Assembly (NCBI GenBank): GCA_001917895.1
Contig: MNEW01000008.1
Coordinates: 1 to 14,264 of the forward strand
Length of the DNA: 14,264 bases
Reading direction: 5' to 3'
Source of the DNA: Actinobacteria bacterium 13_1_40CM_66_12
GTDB lineage: Bacteria; Chloroflexota; Dormibacteria; Dormibacterales; Dormibacteraceae
A program made the position numbers and the translations under genes. The notes under the pieces were generated by a model. It saw nothing but the letters and a program-made list of their open reading frames with translations. It did no database searches and was not told where the DNA came from. Below, piece after piece: positions 7,328 to 13,830 of the stretch. How positions within the stretch are numbered: the stretch's first letter is position 1; every line of letters starts with the position of its first letter.

Positions 7328-8008
7328 ATGCAGCTGAACGCATCCACCCGCGACCTCCTCGGCAAGCGAACCCGGCGGCTACACCGCCAGGGAAAGCTGG
7401 CCGCCGTCGTGTACGGCCACAACAGCAAGCCGACGGCGCTCGTGCTCGACCGGCTCGAGTTCCAGAAGGTTTTCGTCAAGTCGGGCCGGACCCACCTCGT
7501 GGACCTCGTCGTCGACACCGATCGAGCCGAGAAGGTGCTGGTCCGCGAGATTCAGACCCACCCCCGCCGTCTGGGACCGATCCACGTCGACTTTTACGTC
7601 GTAAACCTCGAGGAGAAGATCACCGTCGAGGTTCCGGTCCACCTGACGGGCGAGTCCGCCGCGGTCAAGCGTGGCGACGCCGACATCCTCCAGCCGATCC
7701 ACGCGCTGCGCGTGGAGTGCCTTCCGACCGACATCCCGGAGGCTTTCGAGGTCGACCTCACCCCGCTCGAGGAAATCGACTCCGAGCTCCGCGTGTCCGA
7801 CGTCAGCGTGCCCAAGGGCGTGACCGTGCTCGTCGACCCCGAGGAGCTGCTTGTCAAGATCGTCCACAAGCGCGAGCTCAAGGTCGAGGAGGAGGTGCCG
7901 GCCGCCGAGGCCGTCGTTCCTGCCGAGGGCGAGGCCGCTGCCGAGGGCGAAGCCGCCGCCGAAGGCGAGTCTCCCGCCGCAGAGGAAGCAGCCGAGAAAA
8001 AGAAGTGA
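7328..8008 (+). CDS. rplY: 50S ribosomal protein bL25, CTC/TL5 long form
   Basis: bL25 binds 5S rRNA in the large subunit. The protein is 226 residues, so it is the two-domain CTC form and not the roughly 95-residue E. coli type. The N-terminal domain shows TRDLLGKRTRRLHRQGKLAA, VVYGHNSKPTAL and RLGPIHVDFYVV. The C-terminal beta domain begins at about 97 (KITVEVPVHLTGES) and includes DIPEAFEVDLTPLE and VLVDPEELLVKI. Residues from about 183 form an acidic Ala/Glu tail with three copies of AEGEAA-like repeats (7922-7975), ending in a Lys run, AAEKKK. ATG 7328 has TGAGG upstream and a -10 at 7292-7297. The usual pth neighbour is absent: the stop overlaps the GTG of an MscS-type channel. Confidence 0.94.
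   Translation: MQLNASTRDLLGKRTRRLHRQGKLAAVVYGHNSKPTALVLDRLEFQKVFVKSGRTHLVDLVVDTDRAEKVLVREIQTHPRRLGPIHVDFYVVNLEEKITVEVPVHLTGESAAVKRGDADILQPIHALRVECLPTDIPEAFEVDLTPLEEIDSELRVSDVSVPKGVTVLVDPEELLVKIVHKRELKVEEEVPAAEAVVPAEGEAAAEGEAAAEGESPAAEEAAEKKK
7922..7975 (+). repeat. Three 18-base tandem repeats in the rplY tail
   Basis: Three in-frame, slightly diverged 18-base units, each beginning GCCGA(G/A)GGCGA, encode AEGEAA, AEGEAA and AEGESP. They probably expanded by slippage and make an acidic disordered tail. Confidence 0.75.
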
Positions 8009-8559
8009 CCCCGCCGCCGCTGGCGGTGGTTCCCGGTCTGACCGACACGAACCTCGAATACATAGTCGTTGCGGTAATCGTCTTCCTCGTTTTCGTCGTT
8101 GGCTCGCGTGTCGTCTCGACGGTTGTCGTCGCGGCGCTGAAGCGCCGAAACATCCGCGCGGACATGGTCCAGGTCGGAGGGCGCGTCGTCACCTTCTTCC
8201 TGATCGGCCTCGGGCTTTTCTTCGCGATCGGCTTCGCGTTTCAGAGCCAGAACCTGACGCTCGCCGGCATCCTGCTGGCCACCATCGTCGCGAGCTTCGG
8301 TGTGCAGGATCTTCTCAAGGACTACGTGTCGGGCTACTACGTCCTGCTCGAGCGCCACCTCAGAGTCGGCGATCGCATCACGCTCGAGGGGGCCGGCTCA
8401 GGCACGGTGACCGATGTGAGACTGAGGGTGACGTTGCTGAAAACCGACGCGGGCGACCTCGTCGTGGTGCCCAATTCGGAGCTGTTCAACAAGGCCGTGA
8501 CTGTGCACGTGCGCGCGGTCGAGCGAGCCGCTGAGACTAAGCCAACGCTCCCAGAATGA
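8005..8559 (+). CDS. Minimal MscS-type mechanosensitive channel
   Basis: The protein is 184 residues. Spans lie at about 18-43 and 60-80. The pore helix and beta-domain entrance are clearly MscS: AGILLATIVASFGVQDLLKD (87-106), then YVSGYYVLLERHLRVGDRI. The beta domain has GTVTDVRLRVTLLKTDAGD and PNSELFNKAV, equivalent to the MscS PN-xi motif. The protein stops soon after the beta domain, so the C-terminal alpha/beta vestibule of E. coli MscS (286 residues) is missing, as is one N-terminal span. Channels of this class release solutes on hypo-osmotic shock. GTG 8005 is chosen because it overlaps the rplY stop (GTGA, 8005-8008). A longer open frame upstream is rplY read out of phase. The 3' end overlaps the opposing NDK-like gene by 23 bases. 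Confidence 0.85.
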   Translation: MTPPPLAVVPGLTDTNLEYIVVAVIVFLVFVVGSRVVSTVVVAALKRRNIRADMVQVGGRVVTFFLIGLGLFFAIGFAFQSQNLTLAGILLATIVASFGVQDLLKDYVSGYYVLLERHLRVGDRITLEGAGSGTVTDVRLRVTLLKTDAGDLVVVPNSELFNKAVTVHVRAVERAAETKPTLPE

Positions 8560-9157
8560 TCCGCCAGAGGGCCTCGAGCTGCTGGCCCTCGATATCCGAC
8601 TCCTCGGCCACCAGCTCTCGAAGGGCTTGCGTCGCCAGGTCGACATGGATGCCCGCCGCCACCTGTGTGGCGAGCGACCGCAAGTGGAAGGTGTGGTCCG
8701 GCTTGTCGGTCTCGACCTCGAGGTCGGCGTCGATCTTGTCGAGCTGAACGAACTTCGCCCATCTCGACACCTCGGATGCTCCGGTCTCCGGCGCATCCGA
8801 AAGGTGCAGGCAATTGACGCCGCCGAAGATTCCGTATCTCTCTCGCAGGGAGCCCGGACGCGATTGCTGGATTCGCGTCTCGCCGAGGTCGTGGCGCATG
8901 CGCTCGAGCGCGTCAGCGGATGCGCTCACTCGCCCGACGGGCATCGGGAGCGCGGTCATGAAGTCGACCAGCCAGCCGAAGAACGGCCTGCCTTTCAAAA
9001 AGTCGTAGTGGCTCTCGATGAGCGCGGCCGGCGGTTGGAACCACGTGAGCGACTCGACTTTCCACTCGCGTTCGGAGACGAGCCAGCCCCAGATGCCGGC
9101 GCGCGCGGCAAGCCGGTAGGCAGTGTCAGGCTTGAGGATCACGAGCGCGTCGGCCAC
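8537..9157 (-). CDS. Nucleoside diphosphate kinase-like protein with C-terminal extension
   Basis: NDP kinases move the gamma-phosphate between NTPs and NDPs through a phospho-His. Residues 1-135 align with the fold: ALVILKPD (4-11, catalytic-site Lys9), HYDFLKGRPFFGWLVDFMT (50-68), LGET (91-94), RPGSLRERYG (100-109) and VNCLHLSDAPE (114-124). With human NDPK-A numbering the key residues fall at the same positions: Arg88, Thr94, Arg105, Asn115 and catalytic His118. The central strand after the RPFF helix is diverged (LPMPVGRVSAS). Residues 136-206 are extra: the family is usually 135-150 residues. They include an acidic beta-like stretch and a final helix; I do not recognise this domain. The start is GTG 9157, 13 bases after the rarA stop. 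A possible -10 (TAGACT, 9173-9168) overlaps that stop. Activity is plausible but unproven. Confidence 0.75.
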   Translation of the reverse strand: MADALVILKPDTAYRLAARAGIWGWLVSEREWKVESLTWFQPPAALIESHYDFLKGRPFFGWLVDFMTALPMPVGRVSASADALERMRHDLGETRIQQSRPGSLRERYGIFGGVNCLHLSDAPETGASEVSRWAKFVQLDKIDADLEVETDKPDHTFHLRSLATQVAAGIHVDLATQALRELVAEESDIEGQQLEALWRIILGALA

Positions 9158-9170
9158 GGAATCGTGAAGT

Positions 9171-10351
9171 CTAGGTTTTCCGATCGCGGGGGTTCGGCTT
9201 GTACACCTTGCGCCCCTTCAGCTTCTCGGGCATATGGACCTGGTTCGCGACCCCACCTTCGTAATCGTGGGCGTACTTGTAATCCTGTCCATAGCCCATC
9301 GATCGCATCAAGCCCGTGACGGCGTTCCGGAGGTGCAGCGGCACGGGCTCGTTGCCGGTCTGGGCGATGAGCTCTCGCGCGGCTCCGTACGAGGTGAGGG
9401 CTGAGTTGGACTTTGGAGCCAGTGCGAGGTAGAGAGCCGCCTCGGTGAGCGGCAGCACCGCCTCCGGCATGCCCACGAAATGCGCCGCCTGCTGGGCGGC
9501 CATCGCCACCTGCAGCGCTTGCGGATCGGCGAGCCCGATGTCCTCGGCGGCGGAGATGACGAGGCGCCGCGCGACGAACAGCGGATCCTCTCCCGCTTCG
9601 AGCATGCGCGCGAGCCAGTAAACCGCGGCGTCAGGGTCGCTGCCCCGAACGCTCTTGATCAGCGCCGACACGATGTCGTAGTGCTGGTCGCCGGCCCGGT
9701 CGTAGAGGAGGTGGCCTTCCTGGAGGGCGCGCTCCACGTGGTTGAGCGTGATCTCCTGCCCGGCGGCGAGTGCAGCGGCGGTCTCGAGCCCGTTCAGCGC
9801 CACCCGAGCGTCGCCGCGGGCGCCCTCCAGCAGGGCGTCCATGCCGTCAGCGCTGATCGCTGCTCCGAGCTCGCTCGCCCCACGCTCCACGATCTTCCTC
9901 AAGTCCTCGCGCTCGAGCGCCTCCAGCCGGAATACGCGGCTGCGCGACAGCAGGGGCGCAATCACCTCGAACGACGGGTTCTCGGTGGTGGCGCCGATGA
10001 GGGTCACGGTGCCGTCTTCGACGTGCGGCAGGATCGCGTCCTGCTGGGCCTTGTTGAAGCGGTGGATCTCGTCGATGAACAGAACACGCCCGCGGTCACG
10101 GCTGACATCGCGACCAGCCGGGCCTTGGTCTCCGCCGCCAGGAGGCCGGCGAGCGTGGTCTTGCCGCTTCCAGGAGGTCCCCAGAGCACGATGCTGGGCA
10201 GGTGACCCGAACCGGTGAGGCCCCTGAGAACCTCCACCACCCGCCTCTGGCCGACCAGCTGGTCGAAGCTGCGGGGCCGCAGCCGCGTAGCGAGAGGCGC
10301 GTTCGGTTCGGATACGGCTGGAGCCTCGAACAGCTCGCCCTGGTCGGTCAT
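9171..10351 (-). CDS. rarA: Replication-associated recombination protein A (RarA/MgsA AAA+ ATPase); frameshifted with apparent internal deletion
   Basis: RarA is a AAA+ ATPase of the clamp-loader group that acts at stalled replication forks. The first frame (ATG 10351) gives [16 protein letters not shown], Walker [18 protein letters not shown] (56-72) and the family motif SAVTAGV (83-89), then turns to nonsense. The second frame resumes with [20 protein letters not shown] (Walker B), [27 protein letters not shown], the tetramerisation region ([20 protein letters not shown]), and the end [11 protein letters not shown], with stop at 9171-9173. Roughly 15-22 residues expected between TAGV and the Walker B strand are missing. 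The junction at 10085-10096 reads as conserved coding sequence in both frames. As given, the product would be truncated just after Walker A. It may be a pseudogene or an assembly collapse. Confidence 0.88.
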
Positions 10352-10387
10352 AACTGAGATTCTGGACCCTGTCTGTAGAATCCCCCC
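10352..10387. promoter_or_regulatory. 36-base divergent promoter region between rarA and the zinc-ribbon/GGDEF gene
   Basis: On the plus strand TAGAAT (10376-10381) lies 6 bases before GTG 10388, so a start about 7 bases past the -10 would make the mRNA leaderless. A possible -35, CTGAGA, lies at 10354-10359 (16-base spacer). On the minus strand CAGAAT lies 7 bases before the rarA ATG. Neither gene has a Shine-Dalgarno. Confidence 0.55.
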
Positions 10388-11035
10388 GTGACCGCCTGCT
10401 GGTACTGCAATTCCGAGCTCCCGGAGGGAGCCATGTACTGCCCCAACTGCGGGCACAGCCAGTCCGACAAAACCTCCAGCCCGCTGTTCGGGGTCGTCGA
10501 TCCGGTAACCGGGATCTGGAACTCGCAGTTCATCAACGCACTGGTCGGCCAGGAGGCCAACCGAGCGGTCCGCTACCACCGCCCGCTCTCGGTCCTGGTC
10601 GTCGAGCTCGACCACGCCGAGCACGTTCACAAGGAGCTCGGCCACATCCAGCTCGAAGGGCTGCTGCGCGAGATCTCGGAGCGTCTGGGCCAGGCCATCC
10701 GCGACACCGACACAGTGGCTTTTCTGGACGCCGAGGGACCGCCGCATTTCGCCATCGTCTTGCCCGAGACCGACGAGCAGGGAGCCACCCTGGCCGCCGA
10801 CAAGATCCGGCGCTCCATCGCCTCGCACGATTTCGCGACTGCCGGCAACTGGAAGCGGATCACGGTCAGCTGCGGCGCAGCCACGATCAGCCAGATGCGG
10901 TCCTCCGACGACGAGGCGGGGCTCATGAATCGGCGCGAGTACACGGGAAACCTGGTCCGCGAGGCCTATCACGCGCTGGAGTCAGGGCGCTCGTCCGGCA
11001 CCAACCGCACCTCGGTCGGCGCTTTCCGCTCCTAG
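10388..11035 (+). CDS. Zinc-ribbon protein with degenerate GGDEF domain
   Basis: The protein is 215 residues. An N-terminal zinc ribbon has four cysteines, CWYC (4-7) and CPNC (18-21). From about residue 37 the sequence follows the GGDEF fold: VDPVTGIWNSQFINALVGQE matches the DxLTGLxNR start. RPLSVLVVELD is the first metal-Asp strand, followed by GHIQLEGLLREISERL. PHFAIVLPETDEQGATLAAD then covers the active-site hairpin. The signature GGDEF is replaced by GPPHF (codons 10736-10750), so diguanylate cyclase activity is not expected. It might bind GTP or c-di-GMP or act as a protein-interaction module. The tail (from about 185) is polar and ends SSGTNRTSVGAFRS. The start is GTG 10388, placed by the adjacent -10 box. 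The histidine phosphatase follows 24 bases downstream. Confidence 0.75.
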   Translation: MTACWYCNSELPEGAMYCPNCGHSQSDKTSSPLFGVVDPVTGIWNSQFINALVGQEANRAVRYHRPLSVLVVELDHAEHVHKELGHIQLEGLLREISERLGQAIRDTDTVAFLDAEGPPHFAIVLPETDEQGATLAADKIRRSIASHDFATAGNWKRITVSCGAATISQMRSSDDEAGLMNRREYTGNLVREAYHALESGRSSGTNRTSVGAFRS

Positions 11036-11043
11036 CGCTTCCG

Positions 11044-11049
11044 TAGGAT
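11044..11049 (+). promoter_or_regulatory. Possible -10 box for the histidine phosphatase
   Basis: TAGGAT ends 10 bases before the TTG start at 11060 and no Shine-Dalgarno is seen. It fits the pattern at 1723, 10376 and 12925, but the gene could equally be read from the upstream transcript. Confidence 0.35.
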
Positions 11050-11059
11050 CGATACCGAT

Positions 11060-11695
11060 TTGGCGTCCACGCGTGTCTACCTGATCCGGCATGCCGACGT
11101 CGAGAACCCGCGCCGTCTCCTGTATGGGCATCTCGACGGTTTCCAGCTGAGCGCGCTCGGCCGCGCGCAGGCAACCGCGGTCGGAGACAGGCTGCGGGGC
11201 GAAAACGTGAAGCGCATCGTCCACAGCCCTCTGGCTCGTGCTGTCGAGACGGCGGAGCTCATCAACGCCAGACTCGATCCACCCGCGATTCTCGAAGCGG
11301 ACCCCGAGCTGCGCGAGGCGGAGTTCAGCCGCTACCTGCAGGGGCTCCCGTACTGGCACATCCCGCTGCGGCGCCCACTCTGGTACGTGCACAAGGCGAG
11401 GCGCGGGCTGGTCCCCGGCGACGAGTCGGTCGATCGGATGGGCGGCAGAATTCTCGACGTCGTGCGCCGGATCGTGCATGAACATCCCGGTGAGACGATG
11501 GCGGTCGTCAGCCACGCCGACCCTCTGCAGGCGGCTTGGATCGTGCTCGATGGGCGGGCGCACAACGAGCGCGAGATGTATCGGAAGGTCGTGGACAAAG
11601 CGGGGATGCTCGTCCTGGAGATGGATGGGGATAAACCCTTGCGCTGGGAGTACGTGCCTCCGCCCAAGGTCGAAAAGCAGGCAACTGTCGCGTGA
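11060..11695 (+). CDS. Histidine phosphatase (phosphoglycerate-mutase-like) family protein
   Basis: The protein is 211 residues. VYLIRHADVE (6-15) is the RHG/RHA catalytic motif, with His11 as the phospho-acceptor and Arg10. LSALGRAQATAVGDRL follows. HSPLARAVETAELI (55-68) provides the second Arg (Arg60). Acidic residues near ELREAEFSRY (84-92) may serve as the proton donor, and SHADPLQAA (151-159) has the second catalytic His152. These residues support a working phosphatase of the alpha-ribazole phosphatase/PhoE-like branch. The true substrate is not readable from sequence. The loop between 92 and 120 is rich in Trp/Pro/Arg. The TTG 11060 start puts the RHA strand at the usual distance from the N-terminus. 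The stop overlaps the next start (GTGA, 11692-11695). Confidence 0.87.
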   Translation: MASTRVYLIRHADVENPRRLLYGHLDGFQLSALGRAQATAVGDRLRGENVKRIVHSPLARAVETAELINARLDPPAILEADPELREAEFSRYLQGLPYWHIPLRRPLWYVHKARRGLVPGDESVDRMGGRILDVVRRIVHEHPGETMAVVSHADPLQAAWIVLDGRAHNEREMYRKVVDKAGMLVLEMDGDKPLRWEYVPPPKVEKQATVA

Positions 11696-12921
11696 CGTCG
11701 CGTTTCCCCGAGGGCTTCCTTTGGGGCACCGCCAGCGCCGCTCACCAGGTCGAGGGAGACAACCGCAACTGCGATTGGTGGGAGTTCGAGCAGCAGCCAG
11801 GCCGGATCGCCAACGGAGGCACGTCGGCGATTGCGAACGACCACTACCACCGCTACCGCGAAGATTTCGCGCTGCTGCGTGAGCTGAACCAGAACGCGCA
11901 CCGGCTCTCCATCGAGTGGTCCCGGATCGAGCCTTCGCCCGGCGAGTTCGATGCCCGGCAGATCCGCCACTACCGCGACGTCCTCGGCGACCTGCGCGAG
12001 CAAGGCATCGAGCCGATGGTGACGCTGCACCATTTCACGAGCCCGACCTGGTTTGCGAGCAAGGGTGGCTGGTCGGCCCCGGATGCCGCTCATGGTTTTC
12101 TGCCGTTCGTGCATCGGGTCGTCGACCAGCTCGGTGACCTCGTCGGGCTCTGGTGCACCATCAACGAGCCGACGATCTATGCCGCCAACGGCTGGGTCTT
12201 CGGCGAATTTCCCCCGGGCCGTAAGGGAGACGTCATCGGGCTCTATCGCGTCACCAGCAACATGCGCAAGGCGCACGAGCTCGCGTACGGAGCGATCAAA
12301 CGCAGGTGGCCCGACGCGAAAGTCGGCCTCTCTCATCACAAATTGTTGTTCCTGCCTGCCTCCGACAAGCGCCGCGATCGGTGGGCTGCCCAGACGTCGC
12401 AGATGGCTCTCGATCGATGGCCCGTGGCCCCCGGGCAGCTGCGCCGGATCGTCGAGGCCACCAGCGATTTCGTCGGCATCGCTCACTACTGGGGCCAGAT
12501 GTGCGCGTTCGATCCCAAAAGACCGCGCGAACAGTTTATCCGGCGCTTCAACGTTCCCGGCCGGCCCGTGACCGACATGGGACTGAGCGCAGACCCGACC
12601 TGGATACGCACGGTGTTGAATGAGTTGCGCGAGCTGGGGAAGCCCGTGTACATCACCGAGAATGGCCTTGCAACCGGCGACGACGAGTGGCGCGCTCGCT
12701 ACATCACCGAGACATTGGCCAACGTACTGCTCGCCATCGGCGACGGCGTCGACGTTCGCGGCTATTTCCACTGGACGAACACCGACAACTTCGAGTGGGC
12801 ACGCGGCTACTCGACGCGCTTCGGATTGATCGAGGTCGACCGCAAGTCGCTGGAGCGAACGATCAAGCCGAGCGGCAAGCTTTACGGCCGCATAGCAGCG
12901 GCGAACGCACTCCCCGACTAA
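11692..12921 (+). CDS. Glycoside hydrolase family 1 (beta-glucosidase-like)
   Basis: GH1 enzymes are retaining beta-glycosidases. The protein is 409 residues, slightly short of the usual 440-480. Diagnostic blocks are FPEGFLWGTASAAHQVEGD (5-23), YREDFALLRELNQNAHRLSI, EWSRIEPSPGEF (75-86), VTLHHFTSPTW (110-120), WCTINEP with acid/base Glu159, and YITENGLATGDD with nucleophile Glu323. The aglycone/C-terminal motif is YFHWTNTDNFEWARGYSTRF (358-377). HWTNTDNFEW departs from the common YWSLxDNFEW, so the +1/-1 subsite may differ. No signal peptide is seen, so it is probably cytoplasmic and acts on small oligosaccharides or glycosides. Its GTG overlaps the phosphatase stop, suggesting coupled translation. 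Confidence 0.93.
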   Translation: MTSRFPEGFLWGTASAAHQVEGDNRNCDWWEFEQQPGRIANGGTSAIANDHYHRYREDFALLRELNQNAHRLSIEWSRIEPSPGEFDARQIRHYRDVLGDLREQGIEPMVTLHHFTSPTWFASKGGWSAPDAAHGFLPFVHRVVDQLGDLVGLWCTINEPTIYAANGWVFGEFPPGRKGDVIGLYRVTSNMRKAHELAYGAIKRRWPDAKVGLSHHKLLFLPASDKRRDRWAAQTSQMALDRWPVAPGQLRRIVEATSDFVGIAHYWGQMCAFDPKRPREQFIRRFNVPGRPVTDMGLSADPTWIRTVLNELRELGKPVYITENGLATGDDEWRARYITETLANVLLAIGDGVDVRGYFHWTNTDNFEWARGYSTRFGLIEVDRKSLERTIKPSGKLYGRIAAANALPD

Positions 12922-12924
12922 CAC

Positions 12925-12930
12925 TAAACT
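12925..12930 (+). promoter_or_regulatory. Putative -10 box for the cytochrome c maturation cluster
   Basis: TAAACT lies 7 bases before TTG 12938, which would make the transcript leaderless. There is no Shine-Dalgarno and no clear -35. It begins three bases after the last base of the GH1 gene. Confidence 0.45.
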
Positions 12931-12937
12931 CAGCCCG

Positions 12938-13453
12938 TTGAACGTCAGGTCCGGTTTGATCTCGGCCGGCGCCCTTGTCCTCGGAATCGCCCTCATGGTG
13001 TCGCTCGCTTGGGGCTTGCAGCACGCGGCCCTGACGAGTCCTCACCTGCTCGGTCACACGGCCCCCGACCTCGCCATCCAGCAGCTTGACGGGCGCGAGG
13101 TTGGCGTGCGTGACCTGCGCGGTAAGCCCGTGGTCGTCAACTTCTGGGCGTCATGGTGCGGCCCGTGCGTGCAGGAGCTGCCCGTTCTGGCCGACGCAGC
13201 GGCGACCCACCCCCAGGTGGCATTCGTCGGCGCCGCCATGCAGGACACGACGACTGGAGTCCGTTCGTTCGAGGACCAGCACCCGCACTCATATCCCGCG
13301 GGCCCGATTGTTTCGGGCAGCTATGGCGCGTACGGCGTGGTCGGGCCGCCCGTCACGATCTTCATCACTGCGGACGGCGTGGTGGCCGCGTCCTTCGCCG
13401 GCCCGCTCGATGCCACCACCCTCGATCACTACTTGAGGCTGATCGCCGCATGA
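12938..13453 (+). CDS. ccmG: Membrane-anchored TlpA/CcmG-type thioredoxin
   Basis: The protein is 171 residues. An N-terminal uncleaved signal anchor (about 7-29) places the thioredoxin domain outside the membrane. APDLAIQQLDGREVGVRDLR is the usual ResA/CcmG lead-in. NFWASWCGPC (68-77) carries the redox pair Cys74 and Cys77. GVVGPPVTIFI holds the cis-Pro loop, and the Gly-Val-x-Gly-x-Pro form is typical of DsbE/CcmG and ResA. The role is to reduce apocytochrome c cysteines, or the CcmH relay, before haem attachment. The assignment to CcmG rests on its neighbours ccmE and ccmF. The start is TTG 12938, just after a -10 box. The stop overlaps the ccmE ATG (ATGA, 13450-13453). Confidence 0.87.
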   Translation: MNVRSGLISAGALVLGIALMVSLAWGLQHAALTSPHLLGHTAPDLAIQQLDGREVGVRDLRGKPVVVNFWASWCGPCVQELPVLADAAATHPQVAFVGAAMQDTTTGVRSFEDQHPHSYPAGPIVSGSYGAYGVVGPPVTIFITADGVVAASFAGPLDATTLDHYLRLIAA

Positions 13454-13830
13454 TCCGCTGGGGCCTGGTGATCGCGGTCGTGGCTGCGTGCGTGGGCTAC
13501 CTCGTGTATTCGGCCTCCGGCGCGGCGTCGGAGTACTACCTGACCGTGTCCGAGCTGCGCTCTCGTCAGCCGGCGACCGGAGACGTGCGCGTGGCCGGCG
13601 TCGTGCAGAACGACGTCCAGCGCAGCGATGGAGGCCTTCACGTGCGCTTCACGGAGAAGGACGGGACCGCATCGGTTCCGATCGACTACACAGGGACGCT
13701 GCCGGACATCTTCAAGCCGGGGATCACAGTGGTGGCCGACGGCAGGCTCGGGGCTGACGGGGTCTTTCACGCGCGCGCGGTGCTCGCGAAATGCCCGTCG
13801 CGCTTCTCCATCACGCCTTACACCCAGTGA
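13450..13830 (+). CDS. ccmE: Cytochrome c maturation haem chaperone CcmE, Cys-type with CxxxF motif
   Basis: CcmE carries haem covalently from the CcmABCD complex to CcmF. The protein is 126 residues. One N-terminal span (about 4-22) is followed by the OB-fold: VSELRSRQPATGDVRVAGVV, HVRFTEKDGTASVPIDYTG, LPDIFKPGITVVADGRLG and GVFHARAVLAK. The haem-binding motif, usually HDENY (HxxxY), is here C115-P-S-R-F119. A Cys in place of His is known in some bacteria and archaea as CxxxY; loss of the Tyr as well is less usual. The start at ATG 13450 overlaps the ccmG stop. A longer open frame upstream is the ccmG gene out of phase. After the stop about 170 bases are non-coding before ccmF. Confidence 0.9.
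   Translation: MIRWGLVIAVVAACVGYLVYSASGAASEYYLTVSELRSRQPATGDVRVAGVVQNDVQRSDGGLHVRFTEKDGTASVPIDYTGTLPDIFKPGITVVADGRLGADGVFHARAVLAKCPSRFSITPYTQ

Noticed and set aside
7922..7975. CRISPR-like or other functional DNA repeat
   Set aside because: These are three in-frame 18-base units inside rplY with no spacers; a protein-level tail repeat.
10085..10110. Programmed frameshift or intein/intron scar in rarA
   Set aside because: Residues are lost rather than gained and there is no slippery sequence. A deletion or assembly collapse explains it better.
11332..12996. 554-codon open frame on the minus strand opposite the phosphatase and GH1 genes
   Set aside because: The plus-strand genes carry intact catalytic motifs. 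The antisense product is low-information Arg/Val/Ala-rich sequence, as expected opposite high-GC codons.
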